DNA of 64,000 bases from Saccharomycopsis malanga (GCA_004014935.1 CP025325.1:1054001-1118000); one strand, 5' to 3'. Counted from the first letter of the stretch, positions 10,718 to 21,083 are shown. Translations and numbers: made by a program. The notes: a model not told the origin generated them from the letters alone.

Positions 10718-11371
10718 TCACTTTGCACAGTTATTACATAGCCCAAAACTAAATCTTCTCTTTGGCTTACTGTCACTTTCGAAAGAAAAAAACTCGGACA
10801 GTATATGTTTTGAAACAATTGGCGTTTTTTTAGTCGAATCTATTGTTACTGCTTTGACAGGAACAGAATATGGTGGAGGGTCCTCGAAACAGTTTGAAGA
10901 ACTTGGGTCTTTTGAACCAGAAATTATCTGCTCTTTTGGAGCTATTGTTGAGTCAGTCATTGTATACTGTTTTGAAGAAATAAATTGCCCACTAAATTTG
11001 GAAATACTATTGTCGGATATACTTCTACGATGATTCATTATGCTTGAATTGCAGCTCGAATTATCGTCAAACTGTCGACTCTTAGTGTCTTGACTCTGTT
11101 TGGAGTAACATTTCCAGCCAAAACTAACTATTATACCAATAATCAAAGCAAATGCTATTAGAAGAGATGACACCATGGCTATGGTTAACTGCTTGTTGTT
11201 GGAAAAAAGTCCAGAAGTGCCCTGAGCGTCAGCTACAAACGTTGGGGTTCCTGTTATTACATGTGCTGGACTGTGGAGCACTGTTGTTAGGGTTGAAGTG
11301 GCTGGTGTTGTTGTAGGAGCATATATAGCATTCTTTTGAAATGCTGTTGTCAAAAGTATTATTGATGTCAT
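10718..11371 (-). CDS. single-pass Ser/Thr-rich membrane protein with PPPY motif
   Basis: 217 residues, not recognised. A short Thr/Ser/Pro-rich N-terminal part (TTTPATSTLTT) precedes one strong transmembrane segment at about 64-87 (MVSSLLIAFALIIGIIVSFG). A polar cytoplasmic tail of about 130 residues carries DPPPYS near residue 165, a classic binding site for WW domains of Rsp5-type ubiquitin ligases, and ends in a Cys/Lys-rich stretch. The arrangement resembles small cell-surface sensors or glycoproteins, but no family is claimed. The N-terminal signal is weak. Another reading frame starting at 11432 begins with a better hydrophobic leader (FSCSLLFLYSYLL), so an upstream exon is possible, though no consistent splice was found. 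It is tail-to-tail with the protease gene. Confidence 0.55.
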   Translation of the reverse strand: MTSIILLTTAFQKNAIYAPTTTPATSTLTTVLHSPAHVITGTPTFVADAQGTSGLFSNNKQLTIAMVSSLLIAFALIIGIIVSFGWKCYSKQSQDTKSRQFDDNSSCNSSIMNHRRSISDNSISKFSGQFISSKQYTMTDSTIAPKEQIISGSKDPSSSNCFEDPPPYSVPVKAVTIDSTKKTPIVSKHILSEFFSFESDSKPKRRFSFGLCNNCAK

Positions 11372-11432
11372 TTGGTATTATACGCTTTACCAACAAATAA
11401 CTGTACAAAAAGAGCAATGAACAGGAGAACAC

Positions 11433-12901
11433 ACATAAATATGGAGATTATTCCATTTTACAATATTTTTTTTTGACAGTAAATAAACAATAATATATAA
11501 CGAAAACTGCCTGTTATAATGTTGTTTCGGCTTTATTTTGCTATTGCTCTTTATGAAAACTGCCCCTTATTTTTCATATTTGACCTGTTGTTATTTACGT
11601 ATTTTCATTGTCTGCAGTAGCAATGTGTCTTTAATTTATGAAATTGGTTTGATAATGTTTGCAAATTGCTTCAGGTTGTTGGAGACAATGTACAATCATC
11701 CTTAATTTGAATATCAGGACCTGATCCAGATCACATTTTTCTCACTGCTCGCTTAAACTTCCTTAGCATAAGGGCCAGGAACCAAAAACCAGTTTTCAAA
11801 TGAAAAACCTTAAAATATCCTCACTAAACCCTTCTTTTTCTCTGCTTTGTTACTAGTAATAATGGCTTGCAATTATCGAAAACTTGCAAAGTTAAGGACT
11901 TTCCTTAAATCTTCAAAACCCGTATTAAGCTCCGTGACTCAAATTGTCAGTGGAGTAAGCATGGTGCTGCGAAGGTTTAAGGAAATGGTGGGTTCTGACA
12001 CATTAGAGTACCAGGACTGTGGCGATCAAGACCCAAAGCATGATCATCTACTTACATGCAGAAAATGGACAAATGAGCAAGAAGAACATAACATAAGGTC
12101 AGACATGGTTCTGAACTTGATTAATGACAAAACCGTAGCTGAAGCTTTGCTCTCCTACTTGGAAAAGGTCACTAGGTACTCAACACAAGTAGTATCTTCG
12201 GGACCAAGAAAACAAATTGAGGTCTGCCCCTAGCCCGCCCCTATAACTTTTTTTATTTTTTATCATTACTTTTTACGGAACTGATATGTACTGGGCTTGA
12301 AATATAAGATTATTATTATTATAAGTTGAGGACTTATGTTGAGACTACTACGCTACAGCAATATGCATATGCATAATAATGCATCACTATACATATAAAC
12401 AAAAGTAGTGGTTATCAGTGTTTAAAGAGTTTTAGAGATACAAATTTTCATGAGATGGCTGTTGACAGCCATCATAAAATAATTGATACTAGAGAGTGGC
12501 CATGTCTCGTGATAATAGCTTAACAACCGGACCTCTCCGGGTCTTATATGCTGGTATCAGCCTAGGCGGTGAACGGATATGCAGCCAGAATGCACGATGT
12601 ACGTCGTGACAGAGCAGGAAAAATAACATGATTTTTTTTTCAGAGGAATATTCATTTACAATGATTGTAGCGTGTTTTTTAGGCCAAAATGGACTGGAAA
12701 TAGAGACATGAGGGAAATTGGGCTGGTCTTAAGGCTTCCAATAGCCGTTTGTAGATATGTAGGGATTATGTGAGATTATTTGTATATAAGCAGAGCCTTT
12801 GCTGTTGAACATTTTATCATAGTTTTGTTTTAATATCATTATAACAATTAGTTAACACTTTATAAATCCAATAAGCATTATCTCATCTTTTATATCACAC
12901 G
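11433..12901. other. intergenic region holding the LINE remnant
   Basis: Apart from the LINE 3' fragment (about 11847-12323) no gene is seen. The part right of 12324 is AT-rich and ends in the COX26 promoter; TATATAAG at about 12783 is a possible TATA element. Confidence 0.5.
11847..12323 (+). mobile_element. 3' remnant of a LINE (non-LTR retrotransposon)
   Basis: A 128-residue frame (11847-12233) ends with a C-terminal region resembling fungal LINE ORF2 ends: a Cys/His knuckle (DCGDQDPKHDHLLTC), then a helical segment ALLSYLEKVTRYSTQ like the usual 'lrfl..TgR' ending. The coding end is followed by about 90 bp of untranslated sequence that finishes GATATGTACTGGGCTTGAAA then TATAAG and ATT repeats. 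That finish is nearly identical to the tails of the SINEs in the window. Reverse transcriptase and endonuclease are missing, so this is a 5'-truncated copy. The first Cys of the usual CxxC pair is absent here. Confidence 0.6.
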
Positions 12902-13084
12902 ATGATTGCCTCTCCAATTCTTAGAACCGTCGCTGAAAGAAACTTTGTCAGAGTCGGAAACAATAACGCTGGACGTGTTGTTCGTCATGTAGCTGGTTGG
13001 TCTGCCTTTATCGGCACTTGTTTGGGCTGGCCCGTTGTTCCAATGGTTTACGGAAAGGTTGTCAATGGATCTAACCAGAAATAA
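12902..13084 (+). CDS. COX26: Cox26-like small subunit of cytochrome c oxidase
   Basis: 60 residues. A basic, Ser/Arg-containing N-terminus (MIASPILRTVAERNFVRVG) would act as a mitochondrial presequence or matrix tail. It is followed by one membrane segment, GWSAFIGTCLGWPVVPMVYG. The CLGWP core with flanking W matches Saccharomyces Cox26 (WSAVLSVCLGWPGAVYFF), a 66-residue single-span protein bound to complex IV and respiratory supercomplexes in the inner membrane. Size, topology and motif agree. The assignment depends on a short match, so a different small inner-membrane protein remains possible. Confidence 0.65.
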   Translation: MIASPILRTVAERNFVRVGNNNAGRVVRHVAGWSAFIGTCLGWPVVPMVYGKVVNGSNQK

Positions 13085-13643
13085 ATTTGATCTCAACAAC
13101 ATGAACTTATATCTAATATTCGCTGCTTTACAATGACATTACATTTCCTTATTATTCCTGCATACGCTATTTAACGATTCCTTTTGGTAAATACTCAACC
13201 ATTGATTAACGAACTTTTTCTTATAATTGTACTTGTAGTTGCTGAATAGGTAATTCAAAAAATATCTGAGAAAGTGTTTCAAAGGAGTAAAAAGAGCCAC
13301 TAAGGAAGTGTTTTCTAAAGGTTTAATATTTAAATATTGAGATTGTCTCTCTATCTTTGTTGATGTTACATATTTTGAATTAGTGTGATATATAAGGATA
13401 TCGAAAATTAAATAAGATGTCAAGTGATAGGATTATAAAATTACAACAGTAGTTAATGTGTTCTAAGCGGTTTGTGTATGGTGCAATAATTCCAAGAAAA
13501 CTACTGCTGATTAAATCAATGTAACATTTATTTCCTATAAAAAATCTAACCGGCTAAAGCTTCAAAGCTTTAAAAAACCAAAAACCAACAATACAAATAT
13601 AGTAAAGTAACAAAAAAACAAAACAATCTATGCCATCTCAACT
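13085..13643. other. intergenic, no supported gene
   Basis: AT-rich 3' space between COX26 and the secreted GAP-rich protein. A 94-codon minus-strand frame (13139-13423) is Lys/Tyr/Asn-rich and looks like chance coding in AT-rich DNA. Confidence 0.5.
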
Positions 13644-14870
13644 TTAATTAAGTGGGTTTGGTTTGGCTGCAGTTCCACCAACGCTCAAAGGATCTTCGCT
13701 TTTGATAGAGCCACTAGAAGCTAATGACGAAGGACCAGCAGCAAGAGTGCTGTCGTCACCAGAAGAAGCAGAACCCAATCCTGAAGGAGAGCTCAAATCC
13801 AGAGATCCAGAAGAGGAAGACTTTGATGCATCAGATGGTAAAACAGCAGAACCAGAAGCTGGTGTTGCTGAATCCTTTGGAGGTTTGCCCGTCTTTAACG
13901 ACGTAGAATTGTGACCATGTTTATGGTGCTTTGATACTTTGCTTAAAGTGGAATTGTGCTTGTTGAGAGCGAGAATTTTATTCAAAGAATGGACGAGATT
14001 CTTTACTTCAGTTTCATTGAAAGGATTGAGTCCTCCTAAACCTTTTTTGATATCTTTTGGTAACCCAGCGACTTCTGGTGGTTCTGAAGATGGCGTGGCA
14101 GGAGCAGCAGCAGGAGCAGCAGGAGCAGCAGGAGCACCAGGAGCACCAGGAGCACCAGGAGCACCAGGAGCAGCAGGGGCAGCAGGGGCAGCAGCAGGAG
14201 CACCAGGAGCAGCAGGGGCAGCAGCAGGAGCAGCAGGGGCAGCAGCAGGAGCACCAGGAGCAGCAGGGGCAGCAGCAGGAGCAGCAGGGGCAGCACCAGG
14301 AGCAGCAGCAGGAGCAGCACCAGGAGCACCAGGAGCAGGAGATCCAGCAGGAGCAGTTATATTATTGGCAGAAGCAGCATCAGCAGCCCCACCAGAAACA
14401 CCAGGAAGAGGAGCAGAGCCAGCAGGAGATCCAGCAGCAGGAGCACCAGAGGCAGTAGTATTACTTGCACCAGCATCAGAAGCAGGAGCGCCAGGAAGAG
14501 GAGCGGCACCGGAGGCAGGAGACCCAGAAGAAGGGCCTGTGGCATTACCAGCTGCTCCAATGGAGTCAGGCGTACTAGGAGCGCTAGAAGCATCAGGTGC
14601 AGCAGTACCAGAAGCACCAGAAGCACCAGAAGCACCAGAAGCGTCAGAAGCATCAGAAGCACCAGAAGCACCAGAAGCGTCAGGAGAAGCAGCACCAGAA
14701 GAACTAGAAGCAACTGCAGGACTAGCAGCTCCTTTAATATCAGAAAGCTTAGAAACCGGATCTTTACTAGCGATATCTGGAGTAGCACTACTAGACAAAG
14801 GAGCACCAGAAGCTATAGGAGCAGCATTAGCAACTACGACAGCGAGCAAAAGATAAGTAAGATATTTCAT
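13644..14870 (-). CDS. secreted Gly/Ala/Pro-rich repeat protein
   Basis: 408 residues. A clear signal peptide (MKYLTYLLLAVVVANAAP, cut near residue 16) leads into a Ser/Ala-rich part with SGASGASDASDAS-type units. A central block of about 100 residues (about 180-280) is almost only Gly, Ala and Pro (APGAPGAPGAP, APAAPAAAP). A charged, His/Lys-containing region follows (KDIKKGLGGLNPFNETEVKNL, HKHNSTLSKVSKHHKHG), then a Ser-rich tail ending PNPLN. There is no C-terminal hydrophobic anchor, so GPI attachment is unlikely. The protein is probably released or wall-trapped; no enzyme domain is visible. Repeats in GCA/CCA keep other frames and the opposite strand open, and those frames are shadows. 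The repeat number probably varies between strains. Confidence 0.75.
   Translation of the reverse strand: MKYLTYLLLAVVVANAAPIASGAPLSSSATPDIASKDPVSKLSDIKGAASPAVASSSSGAASPDASGASGASDASDASGASGASGASGTAAPDASSAPSTPDSIGAAGNATGPSSGSPASGAAPLPGAPASDAGASNTTASGAPAAGSPAGSAPLPGVSGGAADAASANNITAPAGSPAPGAPGAAPAAAPGAAPAAPAAAPAAPGAPAAAPAAPAAAPAAPGAPAAAPAAPAAPGAPGAPGAPGAPAAPAAPAAAPATPSSEPPEVAGLPKDIKKGLGGLNPFNETEVKNLVHSLNKILALNKHNSTLSKVSKHHKHGHNSTSLKTGKPPKDSATPASGSAVLPSDASKSSSSGSLDLSSPSGLGSASSGDDSTLAAGPSSLASSGSIKSEDPLSVGGTAAKPNPLN
14100..14345. repeat. imperfect GCA/CCA triplet-based minisatellite inside a gene
   Basis: Runs of GGAGCAGCA, GGAGCACCA and GGGGCAGCA units encode the Ala-Pro-Gly block of the secreted protein. 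Higher-order units of about 60 bp recur within 14170-14290. Confidence 0.85.
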
Positions 14871-15059
14871 TTTTGAGTTTTGATTTTAGATGAGATGTAA
14901 CAGTACTGATTGATTAAAAGTTTGTATTGGTTTTGACTCAATTTTTAGAACTTTTCAACTTTTGATTTTTGGTATTTTTAGTTTATTTTCTATTGGGCTT
15001 AATATAATCTATTTCTATTTGAGTTTTGTGATGATAATTATACAACAGAAAGCATTTAC

Positions 15060-15990
15060 AATTGATTGAAGGGCTGGGGCCTAATATATACAGATTGAAT
15101 ATATGGCGCAGTCTGCGAAACAGTTTCTCAGGAACATTTCTATTGTACAGTGGAAGGAGAATGGTAGTGCTTGAAACAAGCCGTAAACTTGTCTCTATTA
15201 TGGTCTTGCTAGTGGTATGCCAAAGAATAGTAGATAAAGGGCAGATGATATGTCCTGAGATCTGGGGATTCTCCTACAAAAACGATGGTAAATGCTGAAA
15301 GTCGAGCTCGTAGCTGGTGAGAAAATAGCTACAATGGCAGAGGTATCCATTGTGCTTGCCATTGTTTATCATGGTATTGCTGTTTACCAGTTATGGGTGA
15401 GCTACAACAATTAGTTTGAGAATCTCACAGCCATTTCAAGGTTTGACAGTAAAATATCAACTAATGCAGGTACCTGGCTTTTTGATTTTGGCAACGGTCC
15501 CACTATACCAAAGAGGGCAGTGCTGTTTCTTAGAACAATAGGGCATAATGAGAGTCGAAAAACATTGTTAGTGTGAATTCAGAAAAGAGGCATTGTCAAT
15601 ATTGCGCTACATGTTTCGAATTACATGGTCTATTATTGAGAATGGACACAATGGATAACTTTGAATGGTATTCTAATTGGTATGGACTATCCAAGATCAA
15701 GTCAGAGTACGATAGCTACACGCCAGGCATTCCCCGTACGTTTGCAATCTTTGCACATTGTGAGTGTACTATATGTGGGTACTATTGAAAGTATTTTTTA
15801 CAACCCTTTTGCTATATACCAATTAGCAAATACTAATTCGTCTTGGATCACCAAAAAATCTCCTATTATCAATCCAGATCACTTCAAATCAACCAAGAAC
15901 GACTATCCACCAAATTATCATTCAATAGCCACATTCAAGCCCTGTCCAAACATATACCTATCTTCAATATAACAGTATACCACTCATAGT
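15060..15990 (+). mobile_element. probable Ty1/copia-like fossil
   Basis: Scattered residual frames carry weak resemblance to copia-family protease and pre-integrase segments, the latter around 15510-15600. The element is old and heavily broken, and no LTR pair was recognised. The call is tentative; unrelated decayed coding DNA is the alternative. Confidence 0.3.
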
Positions 15991-17002
15991 ACTGTATTGC
16001 TTAATACGGTAAACTCACGTGAGAGGAGCAGCACAATGCCTGTGGTTTCAGGACCCGACTAAAGTCCAGGACGTTTCAACATGAATGATACTCGAAACTA
16101 TGGTTTGCCTTTATTAGCCTGATGCCTTGGCTTAGATTGGCTGGAATAGCACACTAAGCGAATTAAATTGTAGAAAAACATAAGGTTTTACATCAAAAAT
16201 CACCATTCTCATAGAGGTTATTCAATTGTTTTTGTTGGTCATCTCAGGATGGCCTGTTCTTATTCACTACAAACTTTGATGCTATTTTGGTGACGGAATA
16301 AACTAGTTTTGAATGCGGAGACATGACGCCAATGGTTGCAGGCAGGGCCTGAACCTTCTACAATTGTGCCATTACCAGCCATTCGTTAACGAAACACGGC
16401 ATTCAAACATAAAAACTTTGAAGGTTAACCAATCATTGCCAGAACATGACCAGTTTCTGTCAAATTTACATTCTTGATGGCAAATTCTTCCTTTGATCCT
16501 ATTGGCCCACTAAAAAGCCTTTCAAAATACGAGGCCTAGCATTTCCGGGTAACACCTCCGCGTATTGGAGCGGGTAGATGGCCGAAAACGGAAAGCAAAA
16601 GTACGGGGCAGTGAGGGGAACCACATTTTCGCTTACATACTAACAGTGACCGCCTCCTCTCCCCAGCCACAGGCGCTTTTCGCCGGCAATGTTTCCATGC
16701 AGCTGCCTGCATATGAATGCACAATGATGCCATGCGCTGCCGGGGTATGCAGCGCCAATAACCGGCGAGGAACTGTTTCGCAGCAACAAAAGGTTTTTTT
16801 TTCTTTGATATTTTCCACCCCAGCCACTGTCAAAATGGCATTATCAAGCGGGTTAGCGTACAATTGAGGGTTTGAATATACGCAATAAAGTCATTCAGAG
16901 ACATTAAATGCCCTGTAATTCTTGTAGATGATTGGCATCATAATTGTCAATCATTATTTTGGGATTAAACAAGGTTGTTTTAATTCAATACCAACTCTCG
17001 TG

Positions 17003-17023
17003 TTTTTTTTTTTTTTTTTTTTT
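17003..17023 (+). repeat. 21-T homopolymer upstream of PSP1
   Basis: An uninterrupted poly(dA:dT) tract lies about 250 bp upstream of the PSP1 start, inside a long pyrimidine-rich leader (16990-17260). Such tracts exclude nucleosomes in yeast promoters. Confidence 0.75.
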
Positions 17024-17272
17024 GTTTTGTTTTCTTGACCATTTTGATTTTGATTTCCGTCTTTCTTTTTTCCTCAGTTTTTCTCATACTATTTTTGTCT
17101 CTCAACTTTCACTTTTAAGACTAAATATTCGCTTGGACTACTTGTTTGCCAATCTAGTCGTACCTTTTTATTTTTTTATTTTTTCGTTCTTGCTCAACGT
17201 TCCCCGTTTTCTCCAGACTTGATATAAACAGCAAGTTTCTCTTTGCTTTGACAGATCGACGGTTGATGAGGA

Positions 17273-19786
17273 ATGAGTAACATATATCCAGAATCGTTGA
17301 ACGGGCTGTCTAACACAAGCAACGAATGCGAGGAGGACATAAACAGTGATACAAGAGGTTATAGTGTGAATAACAATACAAGAGGCTACAATATAAACAA
17401 TTCAACTTTTAACAATACAAAAAGTGATAATCATTTGAACGGCATGTATCCTACATTTGCACAATCTTCTGTAGGCAACGATATGTTTTCCAACTCCAAC
17501 TGTGAGTCAAATGCAAACTTGACACACTTTAGTGATTATTTCAACAATACGTTGAATTTGTCTAGTCAAACTGAACAGAGCCAATATCCATCAAACCAGC
17601 AAGCACCCAGTTCTGCCGGATATAATTCTTTATTCAATGAGTTCAGCAACAGGTCTCCTTCTTTGAATGCCAAGATGCAAAATTCTCCGCAATCTCCCTT
17701 TGCTTCCAGTCCATTGGCCAAACCAGCACATGGGCCCAGCTATGCAAGCTCTAGAAACAGTAACAGTTCGTTTATTCCGTTTTCTCTCAGCAGCAGCAAC
17801 AGTAGTTATACGCCTGAGCCTTCTGTGGGGTTGAGTTTCAACAACAGCACGTTCCGGGCCAACTCGTTTCATTTGCCCTATGAGCTACAGGGTGGTGTGT
17901 CCAATATCAACTCCAGAAGGCCGTCGTATGCTGCGGAAGTGTTCAACAGAGAACGAGAGTCCAAGTTTTCCTTTTCCAGTGGCCATTTGAAAAGCGACAA
18001 TGAATCTATAGGAGAAAACATTGCTCTTTCGACCATTGCGTCGTCGCTTGGGTCTAATGAGTTATCTCTAGACACTGGGTTGTACGGGGCTTACAAGGAG
18101 CCCAGAAGCTATGGTGGCAGCTATCATAGTGCTAACAATTCTCCTTTAGCAAGCCGGTTCAACAATGGCTCGTACAATGTGGGGAATCCTCCCCATTCTG
18201 CCATGGCTGGCAGTTTCAATATGGTTCCCGAAAGTCCGTTTGAAAAGTCTTCGTTTTTTCCTTCTGATGCTCCCACAGCAATCAGTTTAGACAACGGCTT
18301 GCTATTGGTGAACAACCATATCATCACGTCGCCTGAATTGCGTGCTTTGTACAAAAAAGCCAACAATTACTTTTGCATTGAAACCGCAGAGAAGGTGTAC
18401 AACGGCCTAAAGGCATTGTTGGACCCCATGGTTGCTCACGCTGGAAAAGTGGCCAATCTTGTAAACTTTCTCAAACGGAAGAACGATATTGGCAACAGTT
18501 CCAACGCCAAGTTCAAACTGTTGTGTTTAGTATGTTCCAAAGCAGGCAAGATCGACGTGTTGACAGTGTCATCCAATTCCAACATTCTTCTACAAAAACA
18601 CGACATGGTGGTTGTGGAGGGCGACAGAGGAAAGGATTTGGTCCATATCATCGAACCAACTGTTGGTTTGAACTTTGTGGTGTTGCTCAACTTTCTCAAG
18701 AAACGCGAACATCTCAAATCAATGGGTGGCATAATTCCCGACCAAAAGAAACCAAGCAACGCTCCAACCTCTGCCAATTATGTACAGGACGATGAGAATG
18801 TCATTTCCTTGCCCACAAAACAAATTCTCCGTTTTGCATCTGCCCAGGAGGTCAACCAGCTTCCTATCAAGCTCAAAAGCGAGATTATCGCCTTCAAAAT
18901 CGCCCTAGAGAAACTCAACCAGATAAACATGAAATGCTTGTCGTCGGGCAAGAAATACAACTCCGGAAAAGGCCCGTTGAATCTCAAGATATTCAATTCC
19001 GAGTACCAGTTTGACAAAAAGAAGTTGATCTTCTATTATAGTTGCGACAAACGTAATGACTTCAGAGACCTTATCAAGGAGTTGTTCAAGATTTACAAGA
19101 CCCGCATCTGGCTCTGTGCTGTGCTAAACCCAGACGAATTCAACCCTTACAATGAAGCCAACATTTCCAGCAGAAAAAACTTGGAATCCGCTTTGAAAGA
19201 GTTTAATTCCCAACCTCCTCCGCCTAATCTTTTTGGGTCCCGTAAATTGAGCACTGCAGGATCCGATTTCAACCCTCAGCTCTTCAACCCTTCGCTCTCC
19301 AACTCGTCGGAAAATAACATCTTCTCTAACCCTTCTTTGGAAGACTATTCTCTTGCAAACTCTTACAAAATCGATGACCGCAAAAGCTCTGTCACTTCTA
19401 ATAACCAAGCAAGATATCACAGTGCATCTAGCAGTATTGACGACACCTCCGACCCTAATGTAGCAACCCTCACATCTTCTCCTGTCTTGTCAGTGTCTTC
19501 CCAAGCTAGTGCAGCAGATGACAAATCAACCAAATCTTCAGTTGCTTCTGAAACCCTCACTGCAGGCCAAACAAGCCCTGGTCTTAATGCAAAACAAGCT
19601 AGTCTGGTGAATTTTGATCAACAACGTGAACAATTATTGAAAAATAAATATCAAGAACGAATCAACAAAATCTTATGTTTAGATGAAAATAATTTTGACC
19701 TTGAAAACGTTGTGGTAGACGATTTCCACGCCCTGAACTTGTTAAATTCCATTGAAAATTTGAAAATTGATTTGAATCTCAACTGA
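17273..19786 (+). CDS. PSP1: Psp1-family protein (PSP1 C-terminal domain)
   Basis: 837 residues. The first 350 are Asn/Ser-rich and disordered. A conserved part begins near residue 345 (LLLVNNHIITSPELRALYKK). The PSP1 C-terminal domain lies at about 519-617: RFASAQEVNQLPIKLKSEII, then FKIALEKLNQINMKCLSS, then the FDKKKLIFYYSCDKRNDFRD segment and RIWLCAV. A Ser-rich tail carries a short coiled-coil end (QLLKNKYQERINKILCLDEN). In Saccharomyces, Psp1 and its paralogue Ylr177w were found as suppressors of DNA polymerase defects and localise to cytoplasmic foci; the biochemical role is unclear. The bacterial relative YaaT/PSP1 acts with RNase Y. The long pyrimidine-rich leader suggests strong transcription. 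Confidence 0.85.
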   Translation: MSNIYPESLNGLSNTSNECEEDINSDTRGYSVNNNTRGYNINNSTFNNTKSDNHLNGMYPTFAQSSVGNDMFSNSNCESNANLTHFSDYFNNTLNLSSQTEQSQYPSNQQAPSSAGYNSLFNEFSNRSPSLNAKMQNSPQSPFASSPLAKPAHGPSYASSRNSNSSFIPFSLSSSNSSYTPEPSVGLSFNNSTFRANSFHLPYELQGGVSNINSRRPSYAAEVFNRERESKFSFSSGHLKSDNESIGENIALSTIASSLGSNELSLDTGLYGAYKEPRSYGGSYHSANNSPLASRFNNGSYNVGNPPHSAMAGSFNMVPESPFEKSSFFPSDAPTAISLDNGLLLVNNHIITSPELRALYKKANNYFCIETAEKVYNGLKALLDPMVAHAGKVANLVNFLKRKNDIGNSSNAKFKLLCLVCSKAGKIDVLTVSSNSNILLQKHDMVVVEGDRGKDLVHIIEPTVGLNFVVLLNFLKKREHLKSMGGIIPDQKKPSNAPTSANYVQDDENVISLPTKQILRFASAQEVNQLPIKLKSEIIAFKIALEKLNQINMKCLSSGKKYNSGKGPLNLKIFNSEYQFDKKKLIFYYSCDKRNDFRDLIKELFKIYKTRIWLCAVLNPDEFNPYNEANISSRKNLESALKEFNSQPPPPNLFGSRKLSTAGSDFNPQLFNPSLSNSSENNIFSNPSLEDYSLANSYKIDDRKSSVTSNNQARYHSASSSIDDTSDPNVATLTSSPVLSVSSQASAADDKSTKSSVASETLTAGQTSPGLNAKQASLVNFDQQREQLLKNKYQERINKILCLDENNFDLENVVVDDFHALNLLNSIENLKIDLNLN

Positions 19787-21083
19787 ATTTGCTAATCATA
19801 TTTAAAATAATTCAAATATCAATTCTTTAGATGGTAATCCATTCTTTCCATCATATTACGACGTTACGAACCTTCACGTTACACGTTTTCTATACTTTTT
19901 TTCTGTTCTTTTTCTGTTCTTTTTTTACAATTTTCGCTTAGTTTCATTGCAAATTATTTGCTCTATAAACTCATACAAAAAAGCAAAACACTTCTTACAT
20001 TATCTTTATGCGTTATTTTTGTCGTTGGCTTTATACATATACACAGTTGAACCATTCGTTTTGTTAATCCCTTCTTTCCTTGTTGTCTTTCCGGTTATAA
20101 TATAAACATAAAAGTACTGGTTGTGATTATGTATTGTAGCCTCTTGTAAACCAAATGGGGGAAATCGAACCAATATTTTGACAGGCGCGTGTTTATACAT
20201 GTACGTGCATATTGGTACATGCGGCCATGATTGACGGCAAGACTTTGAAGTGGGTTTCAGTCAAATAATTCTACTGTAAGCCTGACAAGGAATTAGCTTT
20301 AGCAATAAAAAGCAAATCACCAAGTAGAAGTAGCGTAGCTAATATGTGTCTTGACTGTTATTATGAAATATCCAAGCCCCAATGGCAGACAAACTTCTCA
20401 CTTCTCAGCCGAAAGCTTTAGAAAACTTCTCATGATAAAAAGAATAATAATAATATAAGATATTAATTATATATTGGAAATTAAGCAGTTATTGGTCTAG
20501 GTCGTGTTTCAAACAGTTGCATTTGCCTGTGAAACCACGTTCAGCATCGTAAAAAGCAGCGAATAAAAGTGCCGTCTTGGGAATCGAACCTGGGTTCCTG
20601 TTAGGTGCTTTTTCTCTTCTCGGACAGCACTTACCACTGAGCCATACGGCCCAGCGGCATAAGAAGTATTATGATACTTCTAATACAGACTGAAGAAATG
20701 CAGAAAATTAGCCTTCACAAGACCAGAACCTTTTCCATCCTTCTACAGACACCATCGCTTAAATACAAATCACTGCTACCAACATCTTCCAATCACTTTT
20801 ATTCATTGTAAAACCTTCGACGCACCGTGATGCATGATCACAACAGACATACAGATACACACATGATCACGCATGGTGGTAAACAAAAGTTGTCAACATC
20901 AAGAGTTGAAGAGAAGAAGCTAAGCAAGTGCTATAAGATGGATGTTTTAGATGCTGGCAATTGAAAGGGGCAAGTATTGTTAGTTGATGCATTAAATTTT
21001 TTTTGTGGAAAGAAAAACAATATAGAGACGGTTACTACTGTAGAAGTTGATTTATTATAAAAAACAAAAAAGTTTGCTTTGCC
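19787..21083. other. intergenic between PSP1 and the lipid phosphatase
   Basis: Contains PSP1 3' sequence and SINE copy b. From about 20660 onward it holds the promoter of the phosphatase. A perfect 7-bp-arm inverted repeat (AGAAGTA...TACTTCT) lies at about 20666-20685. No other gene is seen. Confidence 0.5.
20440..20660 (-). mobile_element. tRNA-derived SINE, copy b, with intact-looking pol III boxes
   Basis: Read on the minus strand, 20650-20571 is an 80-nt tRNA-like head. It starts GCCGTATGGCTCAGTGGTAA and ends AAGACGGC, so the ends pair as an acceptor stem with one mismatch. The A box TGGCTCAGTGGT is at 20633-20644 and a perfect B box GGTTCGATTCC at 20580-20590. The middle does not form an anticodon arm (GTGCT pairs with AGCAC across a 16-nt loop), so it is not a working tRNA gene. 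Body sequence continues to about 20480; the tail is altered, ending in ATT-type repeats. Confidence 0.8.

Larger units (their letters stand above)
14871..17272. other. 2.4-kb interval with decayed retroelement sequence
   Basis: The left part is the promoter of the secreted protein. About 15060-15990 looks like decayed coding sequence. The right part (16600-17270) is the PSP1 promoter side, including a 21-T run at 17003-17023. No intact host gene is seen. Confidence 0.5.

Noticed and set aside
11229-11432. 67-codon minus-strand ORF with a hydrophobic start
   Set aside because: It overlaps the 217-residue membrane protein in another frame. It could be an upstream exon, but no splice pair keeping the reading phase was found.
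13139-13423. 94-codon minus-strand ORF
   Set aside because: Lys/Tyr/Asn-rich, no motif, no credible promoter, lies in 3' AT-rich DNA; expected by chance.
13939-14856. 305-codon plus-strand frame of Ala/Gly/Pro/Glu composition
   Set aside because: It is antisense to the signal-peptide-bearing 408-residue protein. The GCA/CCA repeat keeps all frames open, and no leader or domain supports it.
14985-15015. GGGCTTAATATAATC resembling the SINE/LINE tail
   Set aside because: Only the GGGCTT and TATAA words match; too short and too diverged to call.
20571-20650. possible functional tRNA gene
   Set aside because: A and B boxes and the acceptor stem are present, but there is no anticodon arm and the T stem is poor. 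The sequence continues into a SINE body shared with other copies.
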